64,000 nucleotides of DNA, taken from JAYPUA01 sp038133845 (GTDB lineage Bacteria; SAR324; NAC60-12). The stretch is from the NCBI GenBank assembly GCA_038133845.1, contig JAYPUA010000001.1, forward strand, positions 124,001-188,000, written 5' to 3'. The translations under genes were made by a program, and so were the position numbers. Below, one piece after another: positions 8,724 through 17,440 of the stretch; the stretch's first letter is position 1, and every line of letters begins with the position of its first letter. A model generated the notes under the pieces. It did no database searches, was not told where the DNA came from, and saw nothing but the letters and a program-made list of their open reading frames with translations.

Positions 8724-10361
8724 TTAGCGGTTCAGTCGGAGGTCTCGCTGCAGCTGATTCAAGGTTTGCTGAATCTTCAGATTGTCTGGCTCCAGGACCA
8801 GGGCCTGCTCCCACGCCTGCTCTGCCAGCTTCAGCTGTCCGAGCTTGTGGTAGGCAATGCCCAGATTCCACCAGGCCACGGTGTAGGAGGGGTACTTGCG
8901 TGTCAGGCTCTCCAGGAAGCTCTTGGCCTCCTCCAGCCTCCCGCGCTTGATGAGTACGGTCCCTAGGCGCAGCAGGGCACGTGAATTGTCCGGAGTGTTT
9001 CCCAGTGCGCTGCGGTAGGCCTCTTCTGCGTCGTCCAGCTGTCCGGCCTGCTCGAGCGTGTAGCCGTAGTACAGGAGGACGTGAGGATGTTTGGGGAAGC
9101 GCTTCCTCAGTGGATTCAGGATGGCCAGGCTCCCGGCGGGGTCGTCCTGAGCCAAGCGCAGGCGGGCTAGGCCGACGGTGGGTTCCGGACGTTGCGGATC
9201 GGCCTGCTGGGCTCGCTTGAACAGGCGCTCGGCCCGAGTCCACTCTCCTGACCGATACTGCGCTTCCCCCTCGGTCATCAAGGTGCTGTAGTCTTCCTGC
9301 TCCGCCTCCTCTACCTGTGGAAGCAGCCAGCGTTCCAGATCCGGAGCCAGCACCTGGTAGGGAGGAAATCGCTGAGGAGAGGCCTCCCGGAGAAACGGAT
9401 AGCGCTCCAGCCCGGAGACGATGTAGGACTGCCCATCCTGAGGCTGACGCCCAATGGTCAGTCCGTAGAGAATGAGCGCAGGCCCCATGCGTGGGTTGTC
9501 GGCATTGGCCTGGACGGCCTCCGATTTGGCGAGAGGCTGCTCCCCCTGCAAGAAGAAGATCAGCGCGTTGAGGGTGTGGTAGTGGCTGGCCCCGGGTTGA
9601 AGCTCCAGAGCCGGCTCCAGAGCCGTGGCGGCTTCTCGTAACGTGGGGACGTGGGCTGGGCGTCGGAGGGTGCCCTTGAGGACAAGCAGCATCGCGCGAT
9701 GATAGGCCCCCCACTGAGCCAGCTCCGGAAATGTCCGCTCCAGGTCATCCAACTCCTGAAGCAGCGAGTCCACAGAGCTCAGGTCGGCAAGCATGGCACT
9801 TTGACGCCAGCTGAAGAAGCGCTCCAGCGCCGCCCAATCGTAACGGTTGGGATAAGGGGGCAACTCCGCAAAGATGGGAGAGCGTCCGAGCCCTTGCAGC
9901 AGCGAGAAGACGACCTCTTCCGAGTCTTCCCAGCGAATGGTCTGCTCCCAATCTTCTTCAGTCCAGTCCTCCCCGTTGCGCTGAAGCAGACGCCATCTCA
10001 GCTGGGCTCGCCCGAGCACTTTTTGCATCGACAGCGAAATCCCAACCTCGGCCTCCATGGCTGAGAGGAGTTCCGTGTCAGACTGGTTGGGTCGGTTGAG
10101 TTGCCACTGCTCCACCACATCCGGAGGCATCACGGCAAACTGTCCGGAAAGCTGAAGCTGTCGAGTAAGCTCGTGCTGCAGGAAGGGTTCAACCCAGGGT
10201 GCCTGCTGGGATGGGTAGGCCAGGTGAGGGCGAAGCACAGCCACATTCAGTTTGGCCCACGCTGGCAGAGCAGTCAGGACCAGCGTCAGGCCGAACCAAA
10301 GCGGCTTTCTCCTGATGAGCCAGAGGAAAGCAGACACGAGAGGTTTTCCCGTTGGGAACAT
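8724..10361 (-). CDS. exported TPR-repeat protein
   Basis: 545 residues from the ATG at 10361 (MFPTGKPLVSAF). An open frame continues to 10511, but the extra residues are Pro/Arg/Thr-rich and overlap the gene upstream. A hydrophobic segment at about 18-34 ending ALPAWA looks like a cleavable signal peptide, giving a periplasmic protein. The N-terminal half (LNVAVLRPHLAYPSQQ onward) is unassigned and recalls a penicillin-binding-activator or FlgO-like opening. The C-terminal half carries at least four TPR units (for example AEEAYRSALGNTPDNSRALLRLG and AEQAWEQALVLEPDNLKIQQTLN). It starts 4 bp after the coiled-coil gene, so the two are probably co-expressed. Confidence 0.75.
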   Translation of the reverse strand: MFPTGKPLVSAFLWLIRRKPLWFGLTLVLTALPAWAKLNVAVLRPHLAYPSQQAPWVEPFLQHELTRQLQLSGQFAVMPPDVVEQWQLNRPNQSDTELLSAMEAEVGISLSMQKVLGRAQLRWRLLQRNGEDWTEEDWEQTIRWEDSEEVVFSLLQGLGRSPIFAELPPYPNRYDWAALERFFSWRQSAMLADLSSVDSLLQELDDLERTFPELAQWGAYHRAMLLVLKGTLRRPAHVPTLREAATALEPALELQPGASHYHTLNALIFFLQGEQPLAKSEAVQANADNPRMGPALILYGLTIGRQPQDGQSYIVSGLERYPFLREASPQRFPPYQVLAPDLERWLLPQVEEAEQEDYSTLMTEGEAQYRSGEWTRAERLFKRAQQADPQRPEPTVGLARLRLAQDDPAGSLAILNPLRKRFPKHPHVLLYYGYTLEQAGQLDDAEEAYRSALGNTPDNSRALLRLGTVLIKRGRLEEAKSFLESLTRKYPSYTVAWWNLGIAYHKLGQLKLAEQAWEQALVLEPDNLKIQQTLNQLQRDLRLNR

Positions 10362-10365
10362 CGGC

Positions 10366-10662
10366 TCAGTAGCCGTGGTTTGTACTTTCGTAGGAGGGAG
10401 ACTGGTAGGACGTAGTAGCCTCGTAGGAGCTATCATCCTCACTCGAATCTTCACCGGAGGAATCTGTGGAGGCGGTCTCTTCTTCGGCCTCGAATTGCTC
10501 GAACTTTTCAATCAGCGCGTTGAGCTTGTCTTCCCAGTCTTGTTGTTGCTTCTCCAATTCATCATTGCGCTGCTTAAGCTCCGCAATCTCCATGCGCTGC
10601 ATTTCTATGGTGTCGATTGCGTCCTGAATTTTGGCTTCCAGCCGGGACATTGTTTCTGACAT
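10366..10662 (-). CDS. small coiled-coil protein (ZapB/SlyX-like), function unknown
   Basis: 98 residues from the ATG at 10662 (MSETMSRLEAK), which has AAGGA seven bases upstream; an in-frame ATG at 10722 has no such site. Residues about 5-50 form a continuous coiled coil (EMQRMEIAELKQRNDELEKQQ), followed by an acidic Ser/Glu/Asp tail and a Tyr/Ser-rich end (YQSPSYESTNHGY). Size and coil recall ZapB or TIGR02449-type proteins, but the low-complexity tail is not typical. It precedes the TPR gene in an apparent operon with its own promoter at 10765-10794. Confidence 0.65.
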   Translation of the reverse strand: MSETMSRLEAKIQDAIDTIEMQRMEIAELKQRNDELEKQQQDWEDKLNALIEKFEQFEAEEETASTDSSGEDSSEDDSSYEATTSYQSPSYESTNHGY

Positions 10663-10764
10663 GACTTCATCCTTGAAGTTCGGGTTGTGCATTCGTGTGG
10701 GTGATCCATACCAGGCTCGCACATGCCGGAGACGACGTTTGCGAAACAGTGAGGAATCGTTCCA

Positions 10765-10794
10765 AGTAGACGGAGTTTAAGCGGATTATGTCAA
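10765..10794 (-). promoter_or_regulatory. candidate sigma-70 promoter for the coiled-coil/TPR genes
   Basis: On the minus strand a perfect -35 TTGACA (10794-10789) is followed after 18 bp by TCTACT (10770-10765), a 4-of-6 match to TATAAT. Transcription would begin near 10758, about 95 bp before the chosen start at 10662, in the gap after dxs. The exact -35 in an otherwise unoccupied gap is the reason for calling it; the -10 is only moderate. Confidence 0.5.
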
Positions 10795-10827
10795 GTAAAA
10801 AGTGTCCGGAAAGCTCTTCAAACTTGT

Positions 10828-12762
10828 TCAGGAAGCTTTTTTACGAGCGTTGGTGACGGTTCTCAAACGCCTCGGGCGCTGACTCTGAAGCCGGCCTCGC
10901 AGGCTATCCAGAATCCGTTCCGGAGAAATGCCGGCGTCTTCCCGTTGCTCCTCCGGGGTTCCCTGAGCAATGAAGCGGTCGGGAATCCCGAAGTTCAGGG
11001 CCTCCACAACCACCTGCTCCCGGGAGAGGGTCTCCAGAACGGCGCTACCGAAGCCACCCTGGACCGTGTTTTCCTCCAGCGTCGCCAGTAGCGTCGTGCT
11101 CTGGGCGTACTGGAGGAGCGTCTCGACATCGAGTGGCTTGACGAAGCGGGCGTTGATCACGGCGCAGGACCAGCCTTCACGCTCCAGCGCCTCGGCTACT
11201 TGCAGCGCGATGGGAACCATCACTCCGACGGCAAACAGCGAGACCTCTTGGCCATCCCGAAGGACGTGGGCCTTTCCCAACTCAATGTCCGGAACCAGGG
11301 CCTCATCCAATTCATCGGTCTCGCCACGCGGATAGCGCAGGGCGATCGGTCCGGACTCGTGACGGTGGGCGAAGTCGATCATCTTCCGGGTTTCGGCGCC
11401 GTTGCGGGGCACCATGATGGTCACCTCCGGGATCATCCGCAGGTAGGTCAGGTCGTAGGCTCCGTGATGGGTGGGCCCGTCTGCTCCAACCAGCCCAGCG
11501 CGATCCAGCATGAACCGGACGGGGAGGTGCTGGATGGCGACGTCGTGGATGATGTGATCCAGGGCCCTCTGGAGGAAGGAGGAGTAGATTGCCACAAAGG
11601 GCTTGAGTCCGGTGGTGGCCATTCCGGCGGCACACGTAACAGCGTGGCCTTCGGCAATGCCGACATCGACCACGCGCTCCGGAAACCGGCTCTGAAGCTT
11701 GAGAAGCCCAGTTCCACTGAGCATGGCTGCGCTGATCGCCACCACCTTGCGATCCTGCTCCATCAGGTCCTCCAGCTTTCCTCCAAAGACATCGGAGTAG
11801 CTGACAGTCTTTTTGGAGGGGGCCTTGGACTTGGTGAGGAACTCGCCGCTCTCTGGAACAAAGGGCTTGACGCCGTGATACTTGTAGGCGTCCTCTTCGG
11901 CGTACTTGTAGCCCTTGCCCTTCTTGGTGATGGCGTGCACGACCACCGGACCATCCATGTCCTTGACGTGGCTGAGCACGTCGAGCAGCTCCTCCAGGTT
12001 GTGACCATCCACCGGACCAAAGTAGCGCCACCCCAACTGCTCAAACAGCATCCCGGGGGTGAAGAAGGTCTTCATGGAGTCCAGCACCTTCTCCATGCCC
12101 AACTGCAGGGTTTTTGAGAAAGGGGCCTTGCCGATCAGGTTCCAGGTGTCGTCACGGAAGCGGTTGTAAAGCTTCGAGGCCGTGACCCGTGTGACAAACC
12201 TTGAGAGCGCCCCCACGTTGGGGTCGATGCTCATGCCGTTGTCGCTGTAGATCAAGAGCATCTTCTTGTCGGCAAACCCGTTGTGGTTGAGTGCCTCAAA
12301 AGCCAAACCGCCGGTCATGGAGCCGTCACCAATCACGGCGATGACGTGGTTGTCCTGATCTTGCAGGTCTCGTCCGAAGGCCATGCCGACTCCCGCAGAG
12401 ATCGAGGTGGAGGCATGTCCGGCTCCAAAGTGGTCGTAGGGGCTCTCATCGCGGGAGAGGAATTTCTTGATCCCGCCTTTTTGAGCCAGCGTCTCGAAGG
12501 ACTCGGAGCGTCCGGTGAGGATCTTGTGTGCATAAGCCTGATGTCCCACATCCCAGACCAGACGATCCCGGTCAAAGTCGAAGAGTTTGAACAGGGCGAC
12601 CGCAATCTCTACGGCTCCCAAGGAAGAGGCGAGGTGTCCTCCTCGCTTGCTGGTCACCTCAATGATGCGTTGACGGCACTCCTCGGCCAACTCCCGGAGT
12701 TGTTCCAAACTCAGTTGTTGAATCTCTCGAGGCTGTGAGATATTTTTTAGCAACGAACCCAT
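10828..12762 (-). CDS. dxs: 1-deoxy-D-xylulose-5-phosphate synthase
   Basis: 644 residues, standard length. Condenses pyruvate and glyceraldehyde 3-phosphate with thiamine diphosphate, the entry step of the MEP isoprenoid route and a source of precursor for thiamine and pyridoxal. The order is the DVGHQAYAHKILTGR motif with its catalytic His, the thiamine-diphosphate GDGSMTGGLAFEALNH motif, the transketolase pyrimidine-binding domain, and LVGADGPTHHGAYDLTYLR with the DRAG preceding. The C-terminal domain ends in a basic tail. Divergent from the gene at 12866, with 103 bp between; I see no strong promoter there. Confidence 0.97.
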   Translation of the reverse strand: MGSLLKNISQPREIQQLSLEQLRELAEECRQRIIEVTSKRGGHLASSLGAVEIAVALFKLFDFDRDRLVWDVGHQAYAHKILTGRSESFETLAQKGGIKKFLSRDESPYDHFGAGHASTSISAGVGMAFGRDLQDQDNHVIAVIGDGSMTGGLAFEALNHNGFADKKMLLIYSDNGMSIDPNVGALSRFVTRVTASKLYNRFRDDTWNLIGKAPFSKTLQLGMEKVLDSMKTFFTPGMLFEQLGWRYFGPVDGHNLEELLDVLSHVKDMDGPVVVHAITKKGKGYKYAEEDAYKYHGVKPFVPESGEFLTKSKAPSKKTVSYSDVFGGKLEDLMEQDRKVVAISAAMLSGTGLLKLQSRFPERVVDVGIAEGHAVTCAAGMATTGLKPFVAIYSSFLQRALDHIIHDVAIQHLPVRFMLDRAGLVGADGPTHHGAYDLTYLRMIPEVTIMVPRNGAETRKMIDFAHRHESGPIALRYPRGETDELDEALVPDIELGKAHVLRDGQEVSLFAVGVMVPIALQVAEALEREGWSCAVINARFVKPLDVETLLQYAQSTTLLATLEENTVQGGFGSAVLETLSREQVVVEALNFGIPDRFIAQGTPEEQREDAGISPERILDSLRGRLQSQRPRRLRTVTNARKKAS

Positions 12763-12865
12763 TTCGTCTTTTGAGCTTTTGAGTTACTGATGGATGGGTT
12801 TCTCCCTTGGGTTTGCAAGGGGAGAGGTTACTTGGTAATCCAAACACCTTAGCAGAAGAATTCCT

Positions 12866-15256
12866 GTGAGCGACACTCTTCTTCAAAACATTCAGAAAAA
12901 ACGTTCCGCCCTGCAACAGCAGCGCAAACCGGTGTCTCACCTACAGAATGCGCAGCGGGAAACCGAGTCGATCCAGAAGTTTGTCAAGACGGCCCTGCAC
13001 CCGGACCACCGCTGGTTCATTCCCAAAGAAGAGCAGGCCTCCATCGTCAAGGCCTTCAATGAGATCCGGAAGCTTTTTGCCGAATACTACAACGACTGTC
13101 GGACGCCAGAGCACTTTCAGCGCGAAGCACAGCGCTTCCGGAAGTTGGGAGATCGCATCCACCACCTCAGCCGTTGCATCCACCTCAGCCTGGATTTTGG
13201 GTTTTACGGAGTGGAGCCGAAGGGCCTGACCCCCGGACAGGCCGTGGAGGTCTCGCTCAAACGCCTGGATCGCATCAACAGCACTCTCGGTGAGGGAGTC
13301 TGGGGAACCTTGCCGGTTCACCACAACGTCAGCGATGACAGCCGGAGCGCCTTTGAGCAATCCTTCCATGAACTCAAGCTTCAGGCGGAAACCCTCCTGA
13401 AACAGCCCGGCTTTCAGGAGCAGGACCGGGAGCTCGAAGTGGACGAGCTGGAGTCGGTCTATCGCTACTTCCAGGCGGTGCACAAGATTTGGGAGCAGGA
13501 GGATCAGCTGCTGGAAGCGGCGCTCAAAGAGCCGGTTTCCGTCTCGGTCGACAAGTCCTACGACGCGATCTTTCAGCGAGTCAATGAACTCAGCAACCGC
13601 CTGGGGGCCCTCAAGACTCCCAGCGCCAGCAGCATCAGCAACCACTTTCAGGTCACCAACAGCGATCTGCGATCTCAATTGAGCCTTGTCAAGGTGTCCT
13701 TGGCTCCACTGGAATATGTCAACGAATTTGGTCGCCAACTGGCTCAAAATTCCAACCCGGGAGAGTACGTCGAGGAGCATTTCCAAAAAGCCACACAGGA
13801 GCAGGAAGAGCTGCAAACCTTTAACCAGGAGTTCAACCAGATTCTGGGGTCCCTGAACCAGGTCAGCACCATTTTGGGCAACGTGGCGGTTTCCTTCGGG
13901 CGCGTGTACAACAACTCTTCCCCAAGAACCATCACGCCAGTTTTTCTGGGACGGGTCCTGACCACCATTCAGGGGCTGTTGCAGAAAGCCCTGCGCATCA
14001 TGGCCACACACCAAAAGTCTTTGGTACGTGTCAAGGAGATAGGAGAAGGAATCAGCTTTGTTCCTGCTTTGACCAACGGGCTGTTCCGGGCAATTGGGGA
14101 GATTGAACAGGCCCGCAATGAGATCGATCGCTACAACCTGCAGATCCTGGACTTGATCCAAAAATCCTCTGAGAACACCAAGGCTCGGCCTTCTCAGGTT
14201 TACGGGTGGCTCCATGAGGCCTATGAGTCTCGGACCTCACTGGCTTCGGCCTGCATGGTGCTGGGCGGAGTCGAGATGGTCGGCAACCTGATCACTCAGG
14301 CCACGGAGCAGCTGGAGCGTTTTCACAAACGCATCGAAGAGGTCCACCAGCAGCAACAGGACCCGGAATCACGGGTCTCAGGGCTGCAGAAGATGCTGGA
14401 GGGAGAAGCCGGCCAGTACGAAGAACTCCTGGAAGAGGCATCCCGAAATCTGGAAATCATTGGGTGGGTGCTTGAAGACGCGCTGGAGCGTACAGGAAAC
14501 GAGGAAGAACAGTTCCGAGAGACTGCCGATCAGCTGCTGGTCCCTGCACGAACCCGAGCCAGGTCCACCCAGAAGGCAGCCAAGAATGCTCCAAGCACTC
14601 CGGGAGTCGAAATCCCAGGAGCTCCGGCAGCAGAGCCCGGAGCCCCGGCAGCAAAAAAGGGCGAGCCTCAAGCAGAGGTCGACCCGCTAAAGGCGCTTCA
14701 GGCAATGCACCGACAGAACACGGGAAGCCGCTTCGACCCGTTCCCTGCCAACGTAATGGAGGTTTTGAGGCGTACCACACGACGCATGCAGACCCCACAC
14801 GGGGACATGATGTATTACATCCTGACCCACCCGCACATGATGTTTGATGCGCTGGACAAGGCCGAGGCCATCTATAATCAGGGGAACTCGATCTCTCACC
14901 TTGAAGACACGATGATGAAGAGCAAGACGGCGAGCGACTTCATTGTCAATTTTGCCCGGTTGAAGCTGCTCTCTGATGGCTACTACAATTCACACAGCAA
15001 GCCCTACGAATACAACGACGGCAAAAAGCGCTTCGAGGTCCCGGCTCAGGCAGAGAAATTCCTGATGGTGGCCAAGAACTCTTTTGAAACCCCAAAGGGG
15101 GTGTTTGATCGGTTGGTGCGAGTGATGCTCCGGATGGATGACCCCAAGATGGTGGAGAAGATGATGGGCTCTCAGGCTTTTGCGATCCTCAGGTCGGACT
15201 TTACCCTCTCGGAGGAAGAGTCCCATCAGATCCAGGACGCTATGGCGATGATGTAG
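12866..15256 (+). CDS. large cytoplasmic coiled-coil protein of unknown function
   Basis: 796 residues from a GTG (MSDTLLQNIQKKRS). No signal peptide or membrane segment. Long alpha-helical and coiled-coil stretches cover roughly 180-560 (for example EHFQKATQEQEELQTFNQEF and EQLERFHKRIEEVHQQQQ). A Pro/Ala/Lys-rich linker follows at about 570-610 (GAPAAEPGAPAAKKGEP), then a globular C-terminal domain of about 180 residues (RRTTRRMQTPHGDMMYYILT through AMAMM). I recognise no catalytic motif or family. It is monocistronic, divergent from dxs and convergent with the gene at 16003. The stop is at the very edge of the assembly gap, but the 55-bp overlap shows the C-terminus is complete. Confidence 0.75.
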   Translation: MSDTLLQNIQKKRSALQQQRKPVSHLQNAQRETESIQKFVKTALHPDHRWFIPKEEQASIVKAFNEIRKLFAEYYNDCRTPEHFQREAQRFRKLGDRIHHLSRCIHLSLDFGFYGVEPKGLTPGQAVEVSLKRLDRINSTLGEGVWGTLPVHHNVSDDSRSAFEQSFHELKLQAETLLKQPGFQEQDRELEVDELESVYRYFQAVHKIWEQEDQLLEAALKEPVSVSVDKSYDAIFQRVNELSNRLGALKTPSASSISNHFQVTNSDLRSQLSLVKVSLAPLEYVNEFGRQLAQNSNPGEYVEEHFQKATQEQEELQTFNQEFNQILGSLNQVSTILGNVAVSFGRVYNNSSPRTITPVFLGRVLTTIQGLLQKALRIMATHQKSLVRVKEIGEGISFVPALTNGLFRAIGEIEQARNEIDRYNLQILDLIQKSSENTKARPSQVYGWLHEAYESRTSLASACMVLGGVEMVGNLITQATEQLERFHKRIEEVHQQQQDPESRVSGLQKMLEGEAGQYEELLEEASRNLEIIGWVLEDALERTGNEEEQFRETADQLLVPARTRARSTQKAAKNAPSTPGVEIPGAPAAEPGAPAAKKGEPQAEVDPLKALQAMHRQNTGSRFDPFPANVMEVLRRTTRRMQTPHGDMMYYILTHPHMMFDALDKAEAIYNQGNSISHLEDTMMKSKTASDFIVNFARLKLLSDGYYNSHSKPYEYNDGKKRFEVPAQAEKFLMVAKNSFETPKGVFDRLVRVMLRMDDPKMVEKMMGSQAFAILRSDFTLSEEESHQIQDAMAMM

Positions 15257-15257
15257 G
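15203..15257. repeat. 55-bp contig-end duplicate, left copy
   Basis: These 55 bases, from ACCCTCTCGGAGGAAG to GATGATGTAGG, occur again exactly at 15358-15412, on the far side of the N run. An identical fixed-length end on both contigs is a k-mer overlap left by a de Bruijn assembler, not a biological repeat. The left copy encodes the last residues of the 796-residue protein. Confidence 0.9.
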
Positions 15258-15357
15258 NNNNNNNNNNNNNNNNNNNNNNNNNNNNNNNNNNNNNNNNNNN
15301 NNNNNNNNNNNNNNNNNNNNNNNNNNNNNNNNNNNNNNNNNNNNNNNNNNNNNNNNN
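15258..15357. other. assembly gap of 100 N (probably zero length in reality)
   Basis: Exactly 100 N, the conventional size for an unknown gap. Because the flanks repeat 55 bp, the two contigs can be merged with the N run removed. The merged sequence runs straight from the stop of the coiled-coil gene into the 15416-16003 gene, whose stop codon would then lie only a few bases away. Confidence 0.92.
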
Positions 15358-15412
15358 ACCCTCTCGGAGGAAGAGTCCCATCAGATCCAGGACGCTATGG
15401 CGATGATGTAGG
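15358..15412. repeat. 55-bp contig-end duplicate, right copy
   Basis: Exact copy of 15203-15257 (see there). The piece of the coiled-coil gene's end that it carries should not be annotated as a second gene. Confidence 0.9.
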
Positions 15413-15415
15413 ACG

Positions 15416-16003
15416 TCAGAGCGAGGTCCGAAATCCAAGGGCGAGCTGAAGCTCCATCGGCCGCTCGTGTGGAAGGTGCAGGGTGCTGATGTCCAGCCCG
15501 AGCAACCAGACGAGCCACGGAGCGACTCCCGATTCCCAACTCCAGCCCATATGCAGTTGGTCCAGGGCTGCTGGACCTTGCTCCAGTCCCCCTTGGCTGA
15601 CTCGCTCCCACTCCAGCCTCCGGACAGAGAGCGTGGCGCTCTTGCCTTGAGGCACATCCCACTGATCGTGAAGCCCCAACTCGAATCCCTGCCCGCGCTC
15701 CTCCAAATCATACCGGCCCACCCGCATCTTCATTCCGGAAACCTCGCGTGGTACCTGCAAGCCCAGCAGGTGCAGGTAGCGGTGCGGGCCGCCGACTTCT
15801 TCAAACAAATGAATGGCCAAGCCTCCGGAAAGTGTGGTATAAGAACTGTTTCGGGTTCCCACGGAATGATAAATCTGGACCTCTGGCAGAATGGGCAACG
15901 GTTGGGCATGCGCGCTGACGGCCCCCATCCCCCAAAACCCCCAGAGCCAGGCCTGTCCCACTCCCCGGAGGAGCCTGAATGCACCCTTACTCAGTAACAA
16001 CAC
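15416..16003 (-). CDS. small exported protein, possible outer-membrane beta-barrel, unknown family
   Basis: 195 residues from a GTG at 16003 with GAGGAAGG just upstream. A signal peptide is clear: GQAWLWGFWGMGAVSAHA, cleaved before QPLPILPE. The mature protein has alternating polar/hydrophobic strands (YHSVGTRNSSYTTLSGGLAI, MKMRVGRYDLEERGQGFELG) and ends LQLALGFRTSL. This pattern fits a small outer-membrane barrel, though the last residue is Leu rather than the usual Phe. Divergent from thrC with 54 bp between. Function not inferred. Confidence 0.65.
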   Translation of the reverse strand: MLLLSKGAFRLLRGVGQAWLWGFWGMGAVSAHAQPLPILPEVQIYHSVGTRNSSYTTLSGGLAIHLFEEVGGPHRYLHLLGLQVPREVSGMKMRVGRYDLEERGQGFELGLHDQWDVPQGKSATLSVRRLEWERVSQGGLEQGPAALDQLHMGWSWESGVAPWLVWLLGLDISTLHLPHERPMELQLALGFRTSL

Positions 16004-16057
16004 AAACCTTCCTCAACAAGATTGTCCCGAACACGGACGTTCCTTTCCAAAAAATTC

Positions 16058-17440
16058 ATGCATTATCGCAGTACCCGCGGAGAAGTTGAAGGGCTTTCCT
16101 TTGAAGATGCCGTCATGATGGGCCTGGCCGAAGACGGCGGACTCCTGATTCCCGACGAGTTGCCCGAGGTCTCTCAGGAGCTGGGGCGTTGGCGAGCCTT
16201 GGGATTCCCGGAGCTGGGGGCCGAGATTCTCCGGCGCTTTGTGAATGAAGAGATCCCCCTGCCCGTTCTCCAAGAGATGCTGGAGCGCAGCTATCGGAGC
16301 TTCCGGGACCCGGACGTCACACCGCTCCGGAAGGTGGGCAATCTGCACCTGCTGGAGCTGTTTCACGGACCGACTTTTGCGTTCAAGGATGTGGCGCTCC
16401 AGTTTTTGGGAAACCTGTTCGAGTACTTTCTGCAGCAGCGACAGCATCCGCTCCGCATCCTTGGAGCCACCTCCGGAGACACCGGCAGCGCTGCCATTCA
16501 CGGCATGCGTGGACGCCAGGGCGTGGAGGTGTTCATGCTCCATCCGGAAGGTCGGGTCAGCCCGGTGCAAGAGCGGCAGATGACCACCGTGCTGGATTCG
16601 AACATCCACAACCTCGCGGTCACCGGTGTTTTCGATGATGCCCAGAGCATTGTCAAGGCCCTGTTCGGAGACCTGGAGTTCAAGAGGCGCTACCACCTTG
16701 GGGCGGTGAACTCGATCAACTGGGCCCGGGTGCTCGCCCAGATCGTCTATTACTTCCATGCCGCCCTGCGCGTGGCACCTCAAGGCGAGCCGGTCCACTT
16801 CGTCGTCCCCTCCGGAAACTTCGGGAACATCCTGGCCGGCTACTACGCCAAGCACATGGGACTCTCTGTGGGACGGCTGGTGGTGGCGACCAACCAGAAC
16901 GACATCCTGCACCGGTTCTTCTCTGCAGGACAGTATCACCAGGCTTCGGTAAGGCCCACGCTGAGTCCGTCGATGGACATCCAGATCTCCAGCAACTTCG
17001 AGCGCTACCTCTTTGACCTCTCCGGACAACAGCCTGCGGTGGTCTGCGACTGGATGGAGGGTTTCCGAGCGACCGGAAAGCTGAGCATTGACGAGAAGCA
17101 GCTCGCGAAGGCCCAGGCGGAATTTGACTCGGCCCGTGCCGATGATGCGGCGATTCTGGAGACCATCCGCAAGACCCACCGGGACCATGGGTATGTCCTG
17201 GATCCTCACACGGCCACCGGGGTGCATGCGGCCCGGACCTTGGACCTGGAAGGTCCGGTCGTGGTGCTGGCGTGTGCGCATCCGGGAAAGTTCTCCCAAG
17301 CGGTGGAGCAGGCCATTGGTGAGCCCCTGTCGTTGCCTGCGGAACTGCAAGGCCTGGCAGGGCTTGAGACGCGCAAACACGTGCTGCCGGCCACTTCGGA
17401 GGCGGTCCGTGAGTTCATCGAAGCCCATGTCCAAGGCTGA
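16058..17440 (+). CDS. thrC: threonine synthase
   Basis: 460 residues from the ATG at 16058 (MHYRSTRG). A TTG at 16022 would add 12 residues, but the family begins at the Tyr-Ser-Thr-Arg segment. Converts O-phosphohomoserine to threonine with PLP. GPTFAFKDVALQFLG carries the PLP-binding Lys at about 110, and SGDTGSAAIHGMRGR the phosphate/PLP loop. The length and the ILGATSGDTG and VPSGNFGN motifs place it with the E. coli/yeast-type long family. No thrA or thrB neighbour. Its end overlaps the acyltransferase start by 14 bp. Confidence 0.96.
   Translation: MHYRSTRGEVEGLSFEDAVMMGLAEDGGLLIPDELPEVSQELGRWRALGFPELGAEILRRFVNEEIPLPVLQEMLERSYRSFRDPDVTPLRKVGNLHLLELFHGPTFAFKDVALQFLGNLFEYFLQQRQHPLRILGATSGDTGSAAIHGMRGRQGVEVFMLHPEGRVSPVQERQMTTVLDSNIHNLAVTGVFDDAQSIVKALFGDLEFKRRYHLGAVNSINWARVLAQIVYYFHAALRVAPQGEPVHFVVPSGNFGNILAGYYAKHMGLSVGRLVVATNQNDILHRFFSAGQYHQASVRPTLSPSMDIQISSNFERYLFDLSGQQPAVVCDWMEGFRATGKLSIDEKQLAKAQAEFDSARADDAAILETIRKTHRDHGYVLDPHTATGVHAARTLDLEGPVVVLACAHPGKFSQAVEQAIGEPLSLPAELQGLAGLETRKHVLPATSEAVREFIEAHVQG

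Noticed and set aside
8545..9714. Minus-strand open frame overlapping the TPR gene in another frame
   Set aside because: The TPR repeats are in the other frame, and this product is Ser/Pro/Arg-rich low complexity.
15203..15412. Tandem duplication of the coiled-coil gene's end
   Set aside because: The copies are exactly 55 bp and sit at the two edges of a 100-N gap, which marks an assembly overlap rather than biology.
16013..17434. Minus-strand open frame opposite thrC
   Set aside because: thrC has its PLP lysine and family motifs; the antisense product is His/Gly/Gln-rich without structure.
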